Shown one piece after another: positions 28,341-40,250 of a stretch of DNA of 64,000 bases (position 1 is the first letter of the stretch; every line of letters begins with the position of its first letter). The notes under the pieces are model-generated. The model worked only from the letters and a program-made list of their open reading frames with translations. It made no database searches and was not told the DNA's origin. The DNA lies in contig JANCRA010000121.1 of NCBI GenBank assembly GCA_024362935.1, positions 186,001 through 250,000 on the forward strand. Direction: 5' to 3'. The translations under genes and the position numbers were made by a program. This stretch comes from Setophaga petechia (Eukaryota > Chordata > Aves > Passeriformes > Parulidae).

Positions 28341-28564
28341 TCTGGCAACAGAGGGAAATTAAACATGAAGTATGTTCAAGGTAGCTGGTAGAAGGCTGGA
28401 ATATCCCTTTTCTTCCATGCCTTCAAACGCTCCCTGCTCCTCGCGGTAACGCCAAGCCCGTGGCAATTCTCTTGTAAGATAATTGCCAGATGTGCTGCAG
28501 CACAAATACTCAAGTGGGTTTGTATGCAAATCTTTGCAATGCTCTCATTTAAGGAGGAGAGGTA

Positions 28565-28600
28565 AGAACCTCTCTCTCTCTCTCTCTTTCTTGTTCTTTT
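28565..28600. repeat. (CT)n microsatellite
   Basis: A run of CT dinucleotides leads into a T-rich stretch (TTTCTTGTTCTTTTC). Simple sequence. Confidence 0.8.
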
Positions 28601-29895
28601 CTTTTTTTAATAAATATTTTTTGAACAATATAGCAGCCCTTTTTCTGTTCTTCAAGGCTGGTTGCACATCAATGTTTCAAGCAGAAAGGTAAAGCAGATT
28701 TTTCTCCCACAAAGTGCACAGAGACTCTGCTGTATCAACAGTATCATATTTATTGCCTCCTTTTTTGTTTCCCCCTCACAATAGCTGTCTCTCTCAGCTT
28801 TTTGATGCCCAAATGGCAACATTCAAAAGGGAACATGGGTGAGGCTTATTTCCAGAAATTTTCTTTCTAGGTAAACTTTCACACTGGATACAGACTATTG
28901 AGGCTTTCCTGAAAAATAATCAATTCAAGAAAATTGTGACAATTTAGTCTTTCAAATGCCTTCATATCTTCATGGTTTTTCAAAAGCTTCATGAGGGATA
29001 GGATTCAGAAGCTGCTGTTTTATTTTCTCCTTTCCTTGAACAGATTAGTACTATAAAAACCACAGATATTTTAGCATGTTCTCCTTCCTCAACACTAATA
29101 TCTCTTGTGTCCTGTAAAATTATCACTTGGTATTATTATCTGGCTCTCAGATTGCAATGAACTCTGTGTCCAGGTTTGGCCAGCTGTGGTCAGAAAACTC
29201 TGTGCTACAGAGATCATTTCAGATCAAGGGCTGGAGCTCTTCTGTCTCTGAACACTGCTGAAACAAGACTTGAAAATAATATCTGATCTACTCCTTCAGC
29301 TGAGATGGTGGAGTGGCGGGGATTGATACATGCTAGACAGATAATCCATTCATAACAACCATCACTGAGAAAGTACAAATGTCAGTATATTGTATTTGGC
29401 ATGATTCTTCAAACCTTAATGTGCTTGAAGGCAATAAACGATAATCTCAAAATGTTCTAAGCTAGGAGGAAATATTCTGGAAATTATTCTTACTGGTGGC
29501 TTAGAATCATAGAATCACAAGGGAAGGGACCCAAAAGGATCATCCAGTCCAATCCCTGGCCCTGCACAGGACAGCCCAAGAGTCACACCATGTGCCTGAG
29601 AGCGTTGTCCAAAAGCTTCTTGAGCTTCTTGGCAGCCTTGGGGCCATGACCACTGCCCTGGGGAGCCTCTTCAGTGCCCCAGCACCCTCTGGGGGAAGAA
29701 CCTTTCCCTGTTCTCCATCCTGAACCTCCCCTGGCTCAGCTTCAGGCCTTTTCTTTGGGTCTTGTTCACAATTCTTCTGCCCAGGGCAGAAGTTGTGCCT
29801 CCTGTGAGGGGAATTGCTGGGCTCAGGCCCTGCCCGTGGCTCTGGGGCCATTGCTGGGCCTGGAGCAGAGCCTGGGCCTGCTCTGAGCTCTGCAC

Positions 29896-29950
29896 ACAGG
29901 GACAGACACAGGGACAGGCACAGGAACAGCCAGGGACCACCAGGGACAGA
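29896..29950. repeat. 12-bp minisatellite (ACAGGGACAGAC), first block
   Basis: Imperfect copies of ACAGGGACAGAC lie at the left border of the inner CR1. The same motif recurs at 30497-30580 at the right border. Confidence 0.75.
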
Positions 29951-30496
29951 CAGAATTCCCAGAATTCCCAGAATCACTGGGTTAAGAGAGCTTCAAGACC
30001 ATCAAGTCCAACCCAGCCCCAACAGCTCAACTCACCCCTGGCCCCCAGTGCCACATCCAGGCTTTGTTAAACACACCCAGGGATGGGGACTGCACCACCT
30101 CCCCAGGCAGCCATTCCAGAACTTTCTCACCCTTGCTGGAAAAACCTTTTCCCTGCTCTCCAACCTGGATTTCCCTTGGTGCAGCTCGAGGCTGTGTGCT
30201 CTGGTTGTGTCAGTGCTGCTGGAGAAAGAGCCCAGCCCCAGCTGAGCACAGGCACCTTTCAGGAGCTGTGCAGAGTGATGGGGGCAGCCCTGAGTCTCCT
30301 TTTCTCCAGGCTGAGCACCCCCAGCTCCCTCAGGGCTTCCTCACAGGGTTTGTGTTCCCAGCCCCTCTCCAGCCTCGTTGGCCCCTCTGGATGTGCTCAG
30401 TCCCAAGGTCCTTCCCAAGCTGAGGGGCCAGAGCTGGGCACAGCACTCCAGATGTGCCCTCAGCAGTGCAGGGACAGAATGACCTCCCTGCTCCTG

Positions 30497-30580
30497 GGAC
30501 ACACAGAGACAGACACAGGGACAGACACAGGGACAGACAGAGGGATAGCCAGGGACAGACACAGGGACAGACACAGAGCC
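30497..30580. repeat. 12-bp minisatellite (ACAGGGACAGAC), second block
   Basis: Five or more imperfect units, including ACACAGGGACAG repeats and GGGATAGCCAGGGAC. It matches the block at 29896-29950 on the other side of the inner CR1. Confidence 0.8.
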
Positions 30581-31436
30581 AGGCAGGGCTGAGGCCCCTC
30601 TCTCTCCCTGGGGCTCCTCTCCAGGCTGAGCAGCCCCAGCTCCCTCAGCCTTTCCTGGGCACGGAGCTGCTCCAGGCCCTTGCTCAGCTCCTGGAGCTCC
30701 TGGCCCTGCTGTGCTGAGAACACAGGAATTGCATTTGGACATTTAGCCCTTGTCAGAACACACCACTCTTATAGAATAAAAATTCTTCAAATCTATTTAT
30801 TTCTGATGTTTTCTTAAAATTACAAAGTGGTTCTAAACCTTAAAGTCTGCTACATAAAATAGGTCCTAGTACAAATAGTGTTAGGACAGTGTTTTCATAA
30901 GTTATTTATTTTTTCCTTCAATTCTTGTGGTACAGGAATAATGACTAATCACTAAACATGCCCACAATCGAGTGTTGATGCTTACTGTTTATCTGAATCA
31001 ATGGGTTTCGAATGCAGCACGGATACAGGTTTACAGTCTTCATTTTTCTTGAATTTATACCTTTATTTATTGCTTAGATCTCTACATCTACCTGGATTTT
31101 CATGCTATGAAACCTACTAATTTTTTTGTGTAATACTTAAAAATACAGATGCTGCTATGAATACATTAGTTTCATTTGTGAGGAGGGAGTTTTTTGCAGT
31201 GTGTTTGATGGGTTTAATATTGGCTTCTGGAGGAGGAAGTGAATGCAGGATCTATTTCAGTTTATTTTTATATTTGCAATGTCATCAAAAGTTGGGTCTA
31301 TGTCTTGCTAACAAAGATTAAATAAACTTAAATCAAGAGAGCATTGTAAAGCAATAGTGGGATGTAAATTAATTTAGTGGCTATGTGCAGTAGACATGAC
31401 TATTTCCACTTCAGAAAAGGCAGCTTTATAGTACTG

Positions 31437-31500
31437 TCTCTTTTCCTTTTCCTTTTCTTTTTCCTTTTCCTTTTTTTCCTTTCCCTTTTCCTTCTCCCTC
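31437..31500. repeat. Pyrimidine-rich (TTTTCC)n tract
   Basis: About 60 bp of almost pure C/T built from TTTTCC and TTTTTCC units. Simple sequence. Confidence 0.85.
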
Positions 31501-34500
31501 ATCTCTTTTTGTCTGTGTCACTCTTGCCAGCTTTAAGGTACATCTCATTTAGAAAGTAACCCTGTTCCAGCAGGACAAAACCTCAGAACTCCCCATTATT
31601 ATTTTATATCAGTTTAGGATCTGCAGAATGCTCTCTGAACAGCCAAAATAGAGGGCAGAGTCTTAAATTATATTTCTTTTTATATATCAGCTTCTTCTGC
31701 ACTTTGAATGACTCAGTCACTGTCTTTTTCAGTAAAAAGCTTATATTTCAAAAATTTATTCACTCTTTTTTAAATTAATGAATGCTGTCATAGGGCCTGC
31801 ATCTTAATTCTTTCTAGTTTTTCATTTTTTATTTATTTATTAATATTGTTTATCCTTATCTTTAATTTGAAGAAAGTAAACATAAACTTAGTTATAACAA
31901 AAATAGTAAAACTTATTTCACAGTATCTGAAGAAATAGGTAGGACATAAACTACTTTTGAGTTTCAAGTGACACTGATGCCAAGTCAGTTGCATTTTTCT
32001 GCATAATTCTCCTGCAGCAAAAGAAAACTGTAAAAAAAGGTAGTTTATATGCAAATATTTTATGCTTTGGATAAGAGTTTATTTCTTTTAAAAAATAGTA
32101 TCACAAGTCACTATCAGCCAAAGATGATCTTTTACAGCTGCTTCCATCAATGCAACTCAAAGCTTTTTTTTTAAGGAAAGCAATTTTTCCTTCAAACATA
32201 AACTTTCTTTTCATCTTCAAAATAGATTTTCAAAAATTGTGTGGTGGTTTTGTTAACATTCCCCTGTGAAAATTCCACAGTGGTAGGATTTTCTATGATA
32301 ATCAACATAAACAAAAAACTTTAAAAATTAAATAAAAATTAAATTAAATCTTTGTGTGTCAGGTACAATCAGAAGAAAGGATTTGCAAATGCAGATTTTC
32401 TTTCAGCAATCCATTTTCTTGAAGAGAAATGTTTCCTTCACCCCATCACCTTCCCTGACCATTGGGATTTGCTCAGTGCATGAGCTCCCATCCCCACTGC
32501 ACATTTAAATATTTGCAGAGTATGAGGTGCTTGAAGAAATCTGAATATGTTGGTTTATCTTTCTTGTGGAGAAAAAAAAAAAAAGGAAGTGTCCACTTTT
32601 GGCCATAACAATTGATTTCTGAGTGTCCTCACAGTATAGATAACTAAAGAAGCACAGCTCCATTTTTAGATAAATCTTATTAGAATCCTGCAGGGCTGAG
32701 GAATGAATCGATTTGCTCTGTCAAACCAGGAGATAATGAAAGAATGAGCTCTTACTGTTGGCCTAATTACTTATGATTAATCTAACCCCATCCATTTTTT
32801 TTGTAACTGTCTCCATTAGGCCAAAGAATAATTATTCTTACATCCAATTTTTGTTTTCTTTTCCAATTCTGAGTTGGAATATTTGATCATATAGGAACTG
32901 TGCTGTCCAGGCAGTTATGTGTCTTTGTGACAATAAATTTAGATTCTCTGTCATCAATTATTTGGTGTTTAGCTTCCATCTGGACAAATTCCTGCCCTGA
33001 GAAAGCAACGTTTTGTAATTTTATGGACATAGGTGAGCACAGAACCAAATTTAGAAAGGAGAAATCATCTTCCAGGGAGGGAATAAAGATTATAGCTCCA
33101 ACCACCATTCTTGACTTGTGAAAGATGTTTTTCCTTTAAAATTCCCTTGTACAAGCTGATGGGTTCTCAGGTGATGGTGGGAGCAGCCCAGTGTGTGCAG
33201 GGATTGGCAATGAGATTTAAACTCCCTGCTTTTACAAATGAAACTCCTGGTGAGATTTCCTATCCATCATTTTGCAAAAAAATGCTATAAGGCTGTAAAA
33301 GATCTCTTGCTGTGTTTGATCTATGGAAATTAAAGGCCTTAATTACCAATATTTCTGTGTCCACATGCATGAATGTGTGGCCACTCACAACAGAAATACA
33401 GAATCATTGAATGGCTTGGGTTCTGTGGGTGATTTGGTGAAATTTAATCCCTAAAATTTAGACAAACCTAAAAAAAAAGCATCTTAAATATTATGCTCCT
33501 ATGGCCATTTTTTCATCAGAGCCCTGATTTATAGAAGTAGTGTGGGCACAGTTGTGTTTCATGTAATCAGTGATGTGCTGAAGGATGTTCAAATGTATTT
33601 ATTTCTGATGTTTTCTAAAAATTACAAAAATAGAGGATGGCTATTTAGGAAATTAAACATATGTGGATTATATTTGGTTTAGGTTTGGGGGTTTTGTTCT
33701 TGTTGTCTTCAAATTTGGCTTAAACTTTCAAGAAAAAGTCCTCCAGCAAATGTTGCAATCCTTTGGGAATGAATGGTAAAGCAGCAATGTCAATGGCCTG
33801 GCTTTCAGTCAGCACTTCATGTTCTCTCTGTTCTGTTTCCCCATCCTGAACTTTTCTCAGATTAGTTAAAATAAACTCTAAAATCACATCATCAGTGACC
33901 TAACAGGAACATTTTTCTACTAACAGGCTTGCCATATTGATAGATAAGTACCTGAGAAACAATCCTGTTTTCTTGCTTCCATTTCTCTCCTTGCAAAGGG
34001 CAAAGGTCCCAAAGGATCTGATGTAATTTCTGAAAGTGAAATGGTATAAACCTGTGGTCACAAAATCAGAAAGAGACAGAAACTAGAGCTCTTGCATAAG
34101 TCCATTTTGCTGCAAATCATCAGAGCAGTACAAGGAGCATCTGTTAGATGATTATTTTTTCCTGGCTTTTAATTACTAGCCATTGATTTGGGTAATTGCC
34201 CACAGGTACACACACAATAGTGCAGCAGGATCTCACTTCTGCAGTCTTATCTCAAAACTGGCTTTTAAAATAAGTGCCTATTACTCTAAGTGCTCTGCAA
34301 GAAAGCAGCACTCTGCTGTATTTTTGTCTTCCTTTGCAATGCAACCTAAATGTTGCATTTACAACAGGAAGGAGCTGGCTCCCAGCCATGCACTTACAGC
34401 CATAAACCCACACTCTGAGCAAGGCAAATCTCCTGCTATCAGATTTTTTAAGTGGTGACTTGCCGAGCTGAAATAAGGGAGAACAGACTTTCCATAAGTG

Positions 34501-36033
34501 GTTGCATATTGTTGTGGAAAATCCAATTACCACTTGCTAAATGCCCAGGTCTGAGATTTAAATAAGAGCTAAATGAAGTGCCTGGCTTTTAAGGAAAATG
34601 GGAATCCACCTTAACAGTGAGGAAAACCTTTACAGGAGAGCACAGTAATCCCTGGGTGCCCTCAGGAGTTTTTGCTGATTCCCTGTAGCATTCCCAGTCC
34701 TATTTCAGGGAACTCCCCAGTGGAGAGACATCTGTGAATGAGGACTTGTGAGTTTTATTTGCATATATAATGGAAATAATGCATTGCACAGAGGTGTTAA
34801 CTCTCTCCCTTTGGGCTCTTAAACCTTTCAGTGTGGAAGACCTCCCAGAAAAGGTTAAAGAAGTATTCAAGAAATGAGAAAGGGGAGAACAAGCTGGCCA
34901 GAAGGAGAAGGCTGGCACAAGCACTATTTAGCTTTGATAGGATGGCTTTTTCCTTGCCTGTGAACTGCTTTTATCCCATTATCTGCTTATTTCACCTGTT
35001 CAGGCCCAGGAGCAGAATAAATTAGTCTCTCTTCTGAATGAGGGGGCTCAAAGGTATAAAACACTGGCTTGGCAGCTGCTGGGCTGTGCTGGGCGTCCCA
35101 GTGTCTGCTGAGCATGGGCATAGGCAGAGTAATTAAAGACAATTAAAGAGGTTGAATTTCCTCTCATTTGCTGTGGGGCTTGTAGACCTGGGCAGTTACC
35201 ATGGCCTTGCTGACATCCAGCAAGCCCTTCAGATGATACAAATGTGCTTTTAAATATAAATATACACATTCAGTCTGCTGCTTTTCCCAAGAAGTTCCTT
35301 AGATCTTGTCCAAATTCAAGATTATTTCTTCCTTTGCTGATTATTCCAGCTTATTCCAATGGCATCATGGCTTAGCTGTATAACTATAAACCTCTCACAG
35401 GGACACTGTTTCTGGAGCAAGAGTTGACTTTTTGCAGCATCATTACAATTACTTCCAAAAGCAGGAGACAAGAGAACAGGCAGATGAAGCCCAAAACATA
35501 AGCCTGAAGCAAATTTTGCTTCAGCTCTTGAGTTTGAGTGAGCTGAACCCATGAAATGCAGGAGGTTGGAAGGACCAGGGATTTAAGTTGGGGCCATCCA
35601 TGGATATTTTAGCTTGAAATGCACAGGAGTTTGAGTGCTTTTAAAGGGATCTGTCACATACTCCCAGCTTGCTGATTCCAAAGCAGCTCAGCTTAGCAGT
35701 GTGTCAGCCTATCTCTCATGCAGAGTGATGTAAACTAACCCAGGGGAGCATTTCAAAGATGCTGAAATGGGAATGACCTTGAGGAGCTGCACTCTCACAC
35801 GAGCATCAATTGCTTTCATACCCAGAAAAGGGGAAGTCAGAATATATCAACTGTTATCAACCATCCAAATGGTTTGAGTTGGGGGTATCTGTCTCTTTTT
35901 TGTCTCTCCCCAAAAATAAGTGGATTTTTTTTTTCCCAAGTACCATTGGATACCCAAATGAATGTATTTGTCATTATGGAAATAATGAGCTGGAGAAGAA
36001 AATTGTCCGTTTGCCTTAAATCAAATTTTACTC

Positions 36034-36153
36034 TTCCCTTCCCTTCCCTTCCCTTCCCTTCCCTTCCCTTCCCTTCCCTTCCCTTCCCTTCCCTTCCCTT
36101 CCCTTCCCTTCCCTTCCCTTCCCTTCCCTTCCCTTCCCTTCCCTTCCCTTCCC
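36034..36153 (+). repeat. (TTCCC)n pentanucleotide array, about 24 units
   Basis: A nearly uninterrupted 120-bp pyrimidine tract of TTCCC units, followed by TCTCTTTTCAG at 36154-36164. It is an all-pyrimidine/all-purine duplex. Confidence 0.95.
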
Positions 36154-37609
36154 TCTCTTTTCAGATGTTGTCATAAAGGATGTTTTAATCAACAACTACA
36201 AAAACAATGCAATTAAAAATTAATTAATATCTGAATTGTAGACATTGATTTATAATAGGTTCCTGTAGACCAAGATTAGGTTTTCCAGTTCTTATTTTTG
36301 CATGGAAGAAAAAAGCACATTTAGTTCTGAATCAGGAGCTTTAGGAGGAATAATCAAACTTTGCTTATTTTTAAAGTAATCACAGTATTTTGAAAATACA
36401 GCAGTACATGTATGGAACATGCATGTACAGATACAGAAAAAACATATTTTTAAGGTAGAGAGAATGATTTCTGTGAGTTAACTCCTTTGGTTTGTCTCTT
36501 ACATTGGCTGTTGCCAACATTGCTCCAATTTACTATTGAAATTATTTCTCTAATTTACCATTCCTGAAATTCTGACTTGGCATTTCTTGAATTTTAAAAT
36601 ATTTTGCAGCTTACATCATGAAAATACACATTGTTATTTCATTTACTTTAGCTAAAAAAATCAAGTGCACATTGAAGTAAATCCAGTGATGATTATTCTG
36701 GAGGTAAAATGTAAGAAGGGCCACTATGTACACACATGTTTAATGTTTCAAGCCCCAAAGCAAAGTTAATGGTGCATATAAATAACTATTTGTGAATATA
36801 CTTATAATCCATATCATATCTCTATGACAATGACATGTAAAAGGCTGTTAAAGTCACAGAGATTGACTTTGCATAGTTCTGAAACACCTGGACAGGAAGG
36901 GTGTGCTGGGTCCTCTGGACTGCTGACCATGAAAGGGAGAAGGAGCCAACAGAATGCAGCAGCATCACTCAAAAAAACCACTTTGATGATTCTGTTTTGC
37001 AGGAAAATGTCCCACTACCACCTCTCTTCTGGAAAAGCCCAGACAGAGCTCTGTGCGTCTTTGAACCCCATTCAGAATTTCAGCTTTGGGAGGAGCAGCT
37101 CAGCTCATGGTTCCCTGGCTTCCTCCTGCCCTTTTTTAAATCTTTCTGGAGGATCCAGCATGATCCAGCTTTCATCAGTTGTAGCTTTTCTGCACAAAGA
37201 CAATTTTCAAGCATCTTCCCAGGGATCCAGTCTCATAATTTCTGCAGACACATTGTAGGCAGCTTCCCTGAGGATTTTCATTGGAAATTTCATTCACACA
37301 CAACTATTTTTGTGTGCCTGCTCCTGCATGGAAACATTTCCATGAAAATATTTTGCATGCCCAAATAGAACCTTCTGAAAATCCAAGTAACACAAAAATA
37401 TCTATGTGAAATTGGTGTAGCTTTAAGGGAGAAGAGTGGATTATCAGGTTTGAAAGCAAATTTTGGCAGTCTGAATATATCTTTTTTCCTTGGGAAGCTC
37501 TAAGCAATGAGAAGCAGAATTGAGTTTGTGGTGACATTGGCAGGACTTATATCAAGACATTGAACCATCAAATATGTTGGCAAAATTATGGCAGCAAAAA
37601 CCTAAGAAG

Positions 37610-37925
37610 AAGCCAGAGAGGGACAATTCATCAGGAAGCAGAGTGACAGGACAAGGGGGAATAACTTCAAAATAGGGAAAAATAGGTTAGAAAGAAAAAT
37701 AGATTAGAAAGAAATGTTATACTGTTAGGTTGGTGAGGCCCTGGCACAGGGTACCCAGAGAAGCTGCCCCTGGATCCCTGGCAGTGCCCAAGGCCAGGTT
37801 GGACACTGGGGCTTGGAGCAGCCTGGGACAGTGGAAGGTGTCCCTGCTTTCCATGGCAGGGGTGGCACTGGATGATCTTTAAGGTCGTTTCCAGCAAAAC
37901 CACTCTGTAATTCTGTGATTCATAC
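37610..37925 (+). mobile_element. CR1 LINE 3' end
   Basis: The order GACAGGACAAGGGGGAATAA, GAAGCTGCCCCTGGATCCCT, GGCAGTGCCCAAGGCCAGGT, GATGATCTTTAAGGTCGTTT and a final ATTCTGTGATT is the standard CR1 3' UTR in + orientation. It is truncated at its 5' end. Confidence 0.85.
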
Positions 37926-38399
37926 ATAAAAATGCTTCCCATATCTGAACTGCCTTTGTGACAGCCTGCTTTCCATGCAGACAAGGATGTGAGGAGAGTG
38001 TTTTCTGTCTTGGGGCTGCAGGAGCAGGAGGGGACAGCCTGAGCTGCAGCAGGTTTGCTCTCCACGTCTCCAGCTTCATTATTTCACCGTGCACACTGAT
38101 GAACTGTAATTGTTTCCTGGCTCCCCTTGGTAGGAGATGGGGTGACAAAGGGGTTTGGAGCACTGCTAGGTTCCTGTTTCCCTCACTGATCTCTATTAGA
38201 ACAATCATTATGATAATGATTCTAATCTAAGCTTCTGTAATATAACTGAGAAATAAATGCTTCTTGGTTAATATGCCTCAATTAACGGGTCACCCAGCGT
38301 AGCTGCAGCAGGTTGCAAGTAAGTAGCTTTCAGGATCTGAGCCCAAATGATTATAGGTTTTCTTTCCCTTTTTAGATGAAATGGATTCATAAGCCTTAC

Positions 38400-38790
38400 T
38401 CAAATGAATCGCTCTTGTAGTCATTAATTATAGTATACACATGTTAATGACATCATTATCAGGAGATAACATAATGTCCCAAGGACCACGTGCTACAGTT
38501 GTTTCCTGTGCAAACAATTGTGCTTGATAACACAGCCTGTCACAAAATGTCAAAAGAAACCACATGGTGTCTCGAAATGATTGTGAAATTATCATGTGTC
38601 ACAGCTATGTGTATCATAAAAAATACCATCACGACAGAATTTGTCATTAGCTCTTGGGTGAGGGATACTGAACAGAACAAATAATTAAGATCTTGAATAT
38701 CTCGAGTGCAGCACATAATGCAGCACTGAACTGTTTAAAGCACATCCTGTGACTGAATTAAAGTGCATTAGTCATGAATTCAGGATCTGC
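38400..38790. promoter_or_regulatory. Repeat-free stretch with clustered homeobox-type motifs, candidate regulatory element
   Basis: The segment contains CATTAATTA, ATTATCAGGAGATAACATAA, the E-box CCACGTGC, several TGTCA motifs (MEIS/PBX type), ATCTCGAGTG and AATTAAAG. It lacks any repeat signature. Density and variety of such motifs suggest, but do not prove, a conserved noncoding element. Confidence 0.3.
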
Positions 38791-39696
38791 ACAGTAAGAG
38801 ACAATATAAAGAACCTTGGGAGATTTTTATTTTCTCTTATTTATTAAAAATAGACAGAAAGGAATTAGTCCTTTTAAGATCCAACAATTTAGTTCTCCTT
38901 TAGCACTTCCCTTTTAGCTTGTATGAGGATTGGGTACTAGGACTGTAAGAAACTTGCCAGTGTAACACTTATTTTAGCAAATTAAATCCTCCTCAACTGA
39001 AAGTCAGTGCCAGTTGCTCAAGACCTCTGTGGGAACAGAATATCAGTCATGGGGCCTCATTTGAGCAATCTCATTTTCATCCTTTCCATGATGCAGCAAA
39101 ATTTTCAAGCCCCTGGCCAGGCTGTGGGTTCTGCTGCTGACAGAATGGCAGAGCTGACTAAGAAGGACTGAACTCCCCCTTTTGCCATCCATGGATTTTG
39201 GCAGCATTACCATCTTCTGCACTTTTCCTCCTGAACTCAAGTGGAGATTTATTGGGCTCTATATTTTGGGTTTTCCTGTTTTCCTTTCACTGCTAAACTG
39301 AAAAACAAGATTATTCTCCTGCTGGAAGGAAGCTGTGCAAAATCCTTGCCCAGAGCCACGGGGCTCTGCAGGCACAAAAAGGTGGAACAGTTCTCCCCAG
39401 GACACCAAAGGCTGCTGGTTACAGAGATGCCAGAAGTTTTCCTCCTCCAGGGCTGCCTCCTCTGCAGGGTTATGTGGGACCTGCTGGCAAACAGCTCTTT
39501 CAAAGACCCATCAGTACCCTCAGCTCCAGAGCTGAGCTTTTTGTAACCCACAAGACTCTGTTTTCAGATGCTCTGATGATAACAGGAATACTGTTTTAGT
39601 CACACAGTAATTAGTAATTTAGTAATTAGCCATCAGCAGCAACACAGACAAAGGGAGATACCCGAATTTTCTCCTCCATCAAGAGTCTGTCCCTGT

Positions 39697-40250
39697 GTCC
39701 CTGTGCCCCCACAGGTGATTTCCCACCTGCAGAGCTGCCCCAGGCCTGGGCCCAGCCCAGGGGGGAGCTGGAGCTGCTGCAGAGAGCCCAGAGGAGGCTC
39801 CAGGATGAGCAGAGGGATGGAGCAGCTGTGCTGGGAGGAAAGGCTGGCACAGCTGGCATTGTTCACCTGCACAGGAGAAGCTTTGGGCTGAGCTCAGGGT
39901 GGCCTTGCAGGGCCTGAAGGAGCCCCAGGAAAGCTGGAGAGAGACAATTGCCAGGGGATGCAGGGACAGCACCCAGGGAATGGCTCCAAACTGCTGGACG
40001 GCAGGGTTGGATTGGATCTTTGGTAGAAATTCTTCCATATGAGGGTGGTGAAATGTTGGAATAGGTTGCCCAGAAATTTTGTGGCTGCCCCTGGATCCCT
40101 GGCAGTGCCCAAGGCCAGGTTTGGACAGGGCTTGGAGCAACCTGGGATAGTGGAAGGTGTCCCTGCCATGGCAGGGGGTGGGAATGAGATGATCTTTAAA
40201 TTTCCCTCCAACCCAAACCATTCCATAATTCAGTGATAATTTCAAAATCT
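39697..40250 (+). mobile_element. CR1 LINE 3' end, same subfamily as the inverted-repeat copy
   Basis: The 5' part (39697-39936) is nearly identical to the arm 3807-4047. It then runs on through AGAGACAATTGCCAGGGGAT, TTGGATTGGATC, GGTGGTGAAATGTTGGAATA, GGCAGTGCCCAAGGCCAGGT and the 3' tail TTCCATAATTCAGTGATA. This uninterrupted copy shows the normal order of the element and proves that the arm at 3807-4047 is an inverted duplicate. Confidence 0.88.

Larger units (their letters stand above)
29503..30720 (-). mobile_element. Nested CR1 LINE fragments
   Basis: The left part (29503-29890) starts AGAATCATAGAATCACAAGG, a minus-strand CR1 3' end. It reaches an ACAGGGACAGAC minisatellite. A second minus-strand CR1 starts at about 29955 with the octamer-like tail AATTCCCAGAATTCCCAGAA and CAAGTCCAACCCAGCCCC, and continues to about 30495 (CACTCCAGATGTGCCCTCAG). 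The same minisatellite follows, then CTCTCCAGGCTGAGCAGCCC, which continues the first CR1. The second copy therefore sits inside the first. Open frames here derive from CR1. Confidence 0.75.

Noticed and set aside
29540..30742. Open frames of 119-169 codons with Gly/Thr-Asp repeats
   Set aside because: They translate CR1 3' sequence and a 12-bp minisatellite.
35874..36176. Open frame with a Pro-Ser-Leu-Pro-Phe repeat
   Set aside because: It is the translation of the TTCCC pentanucleotide array.
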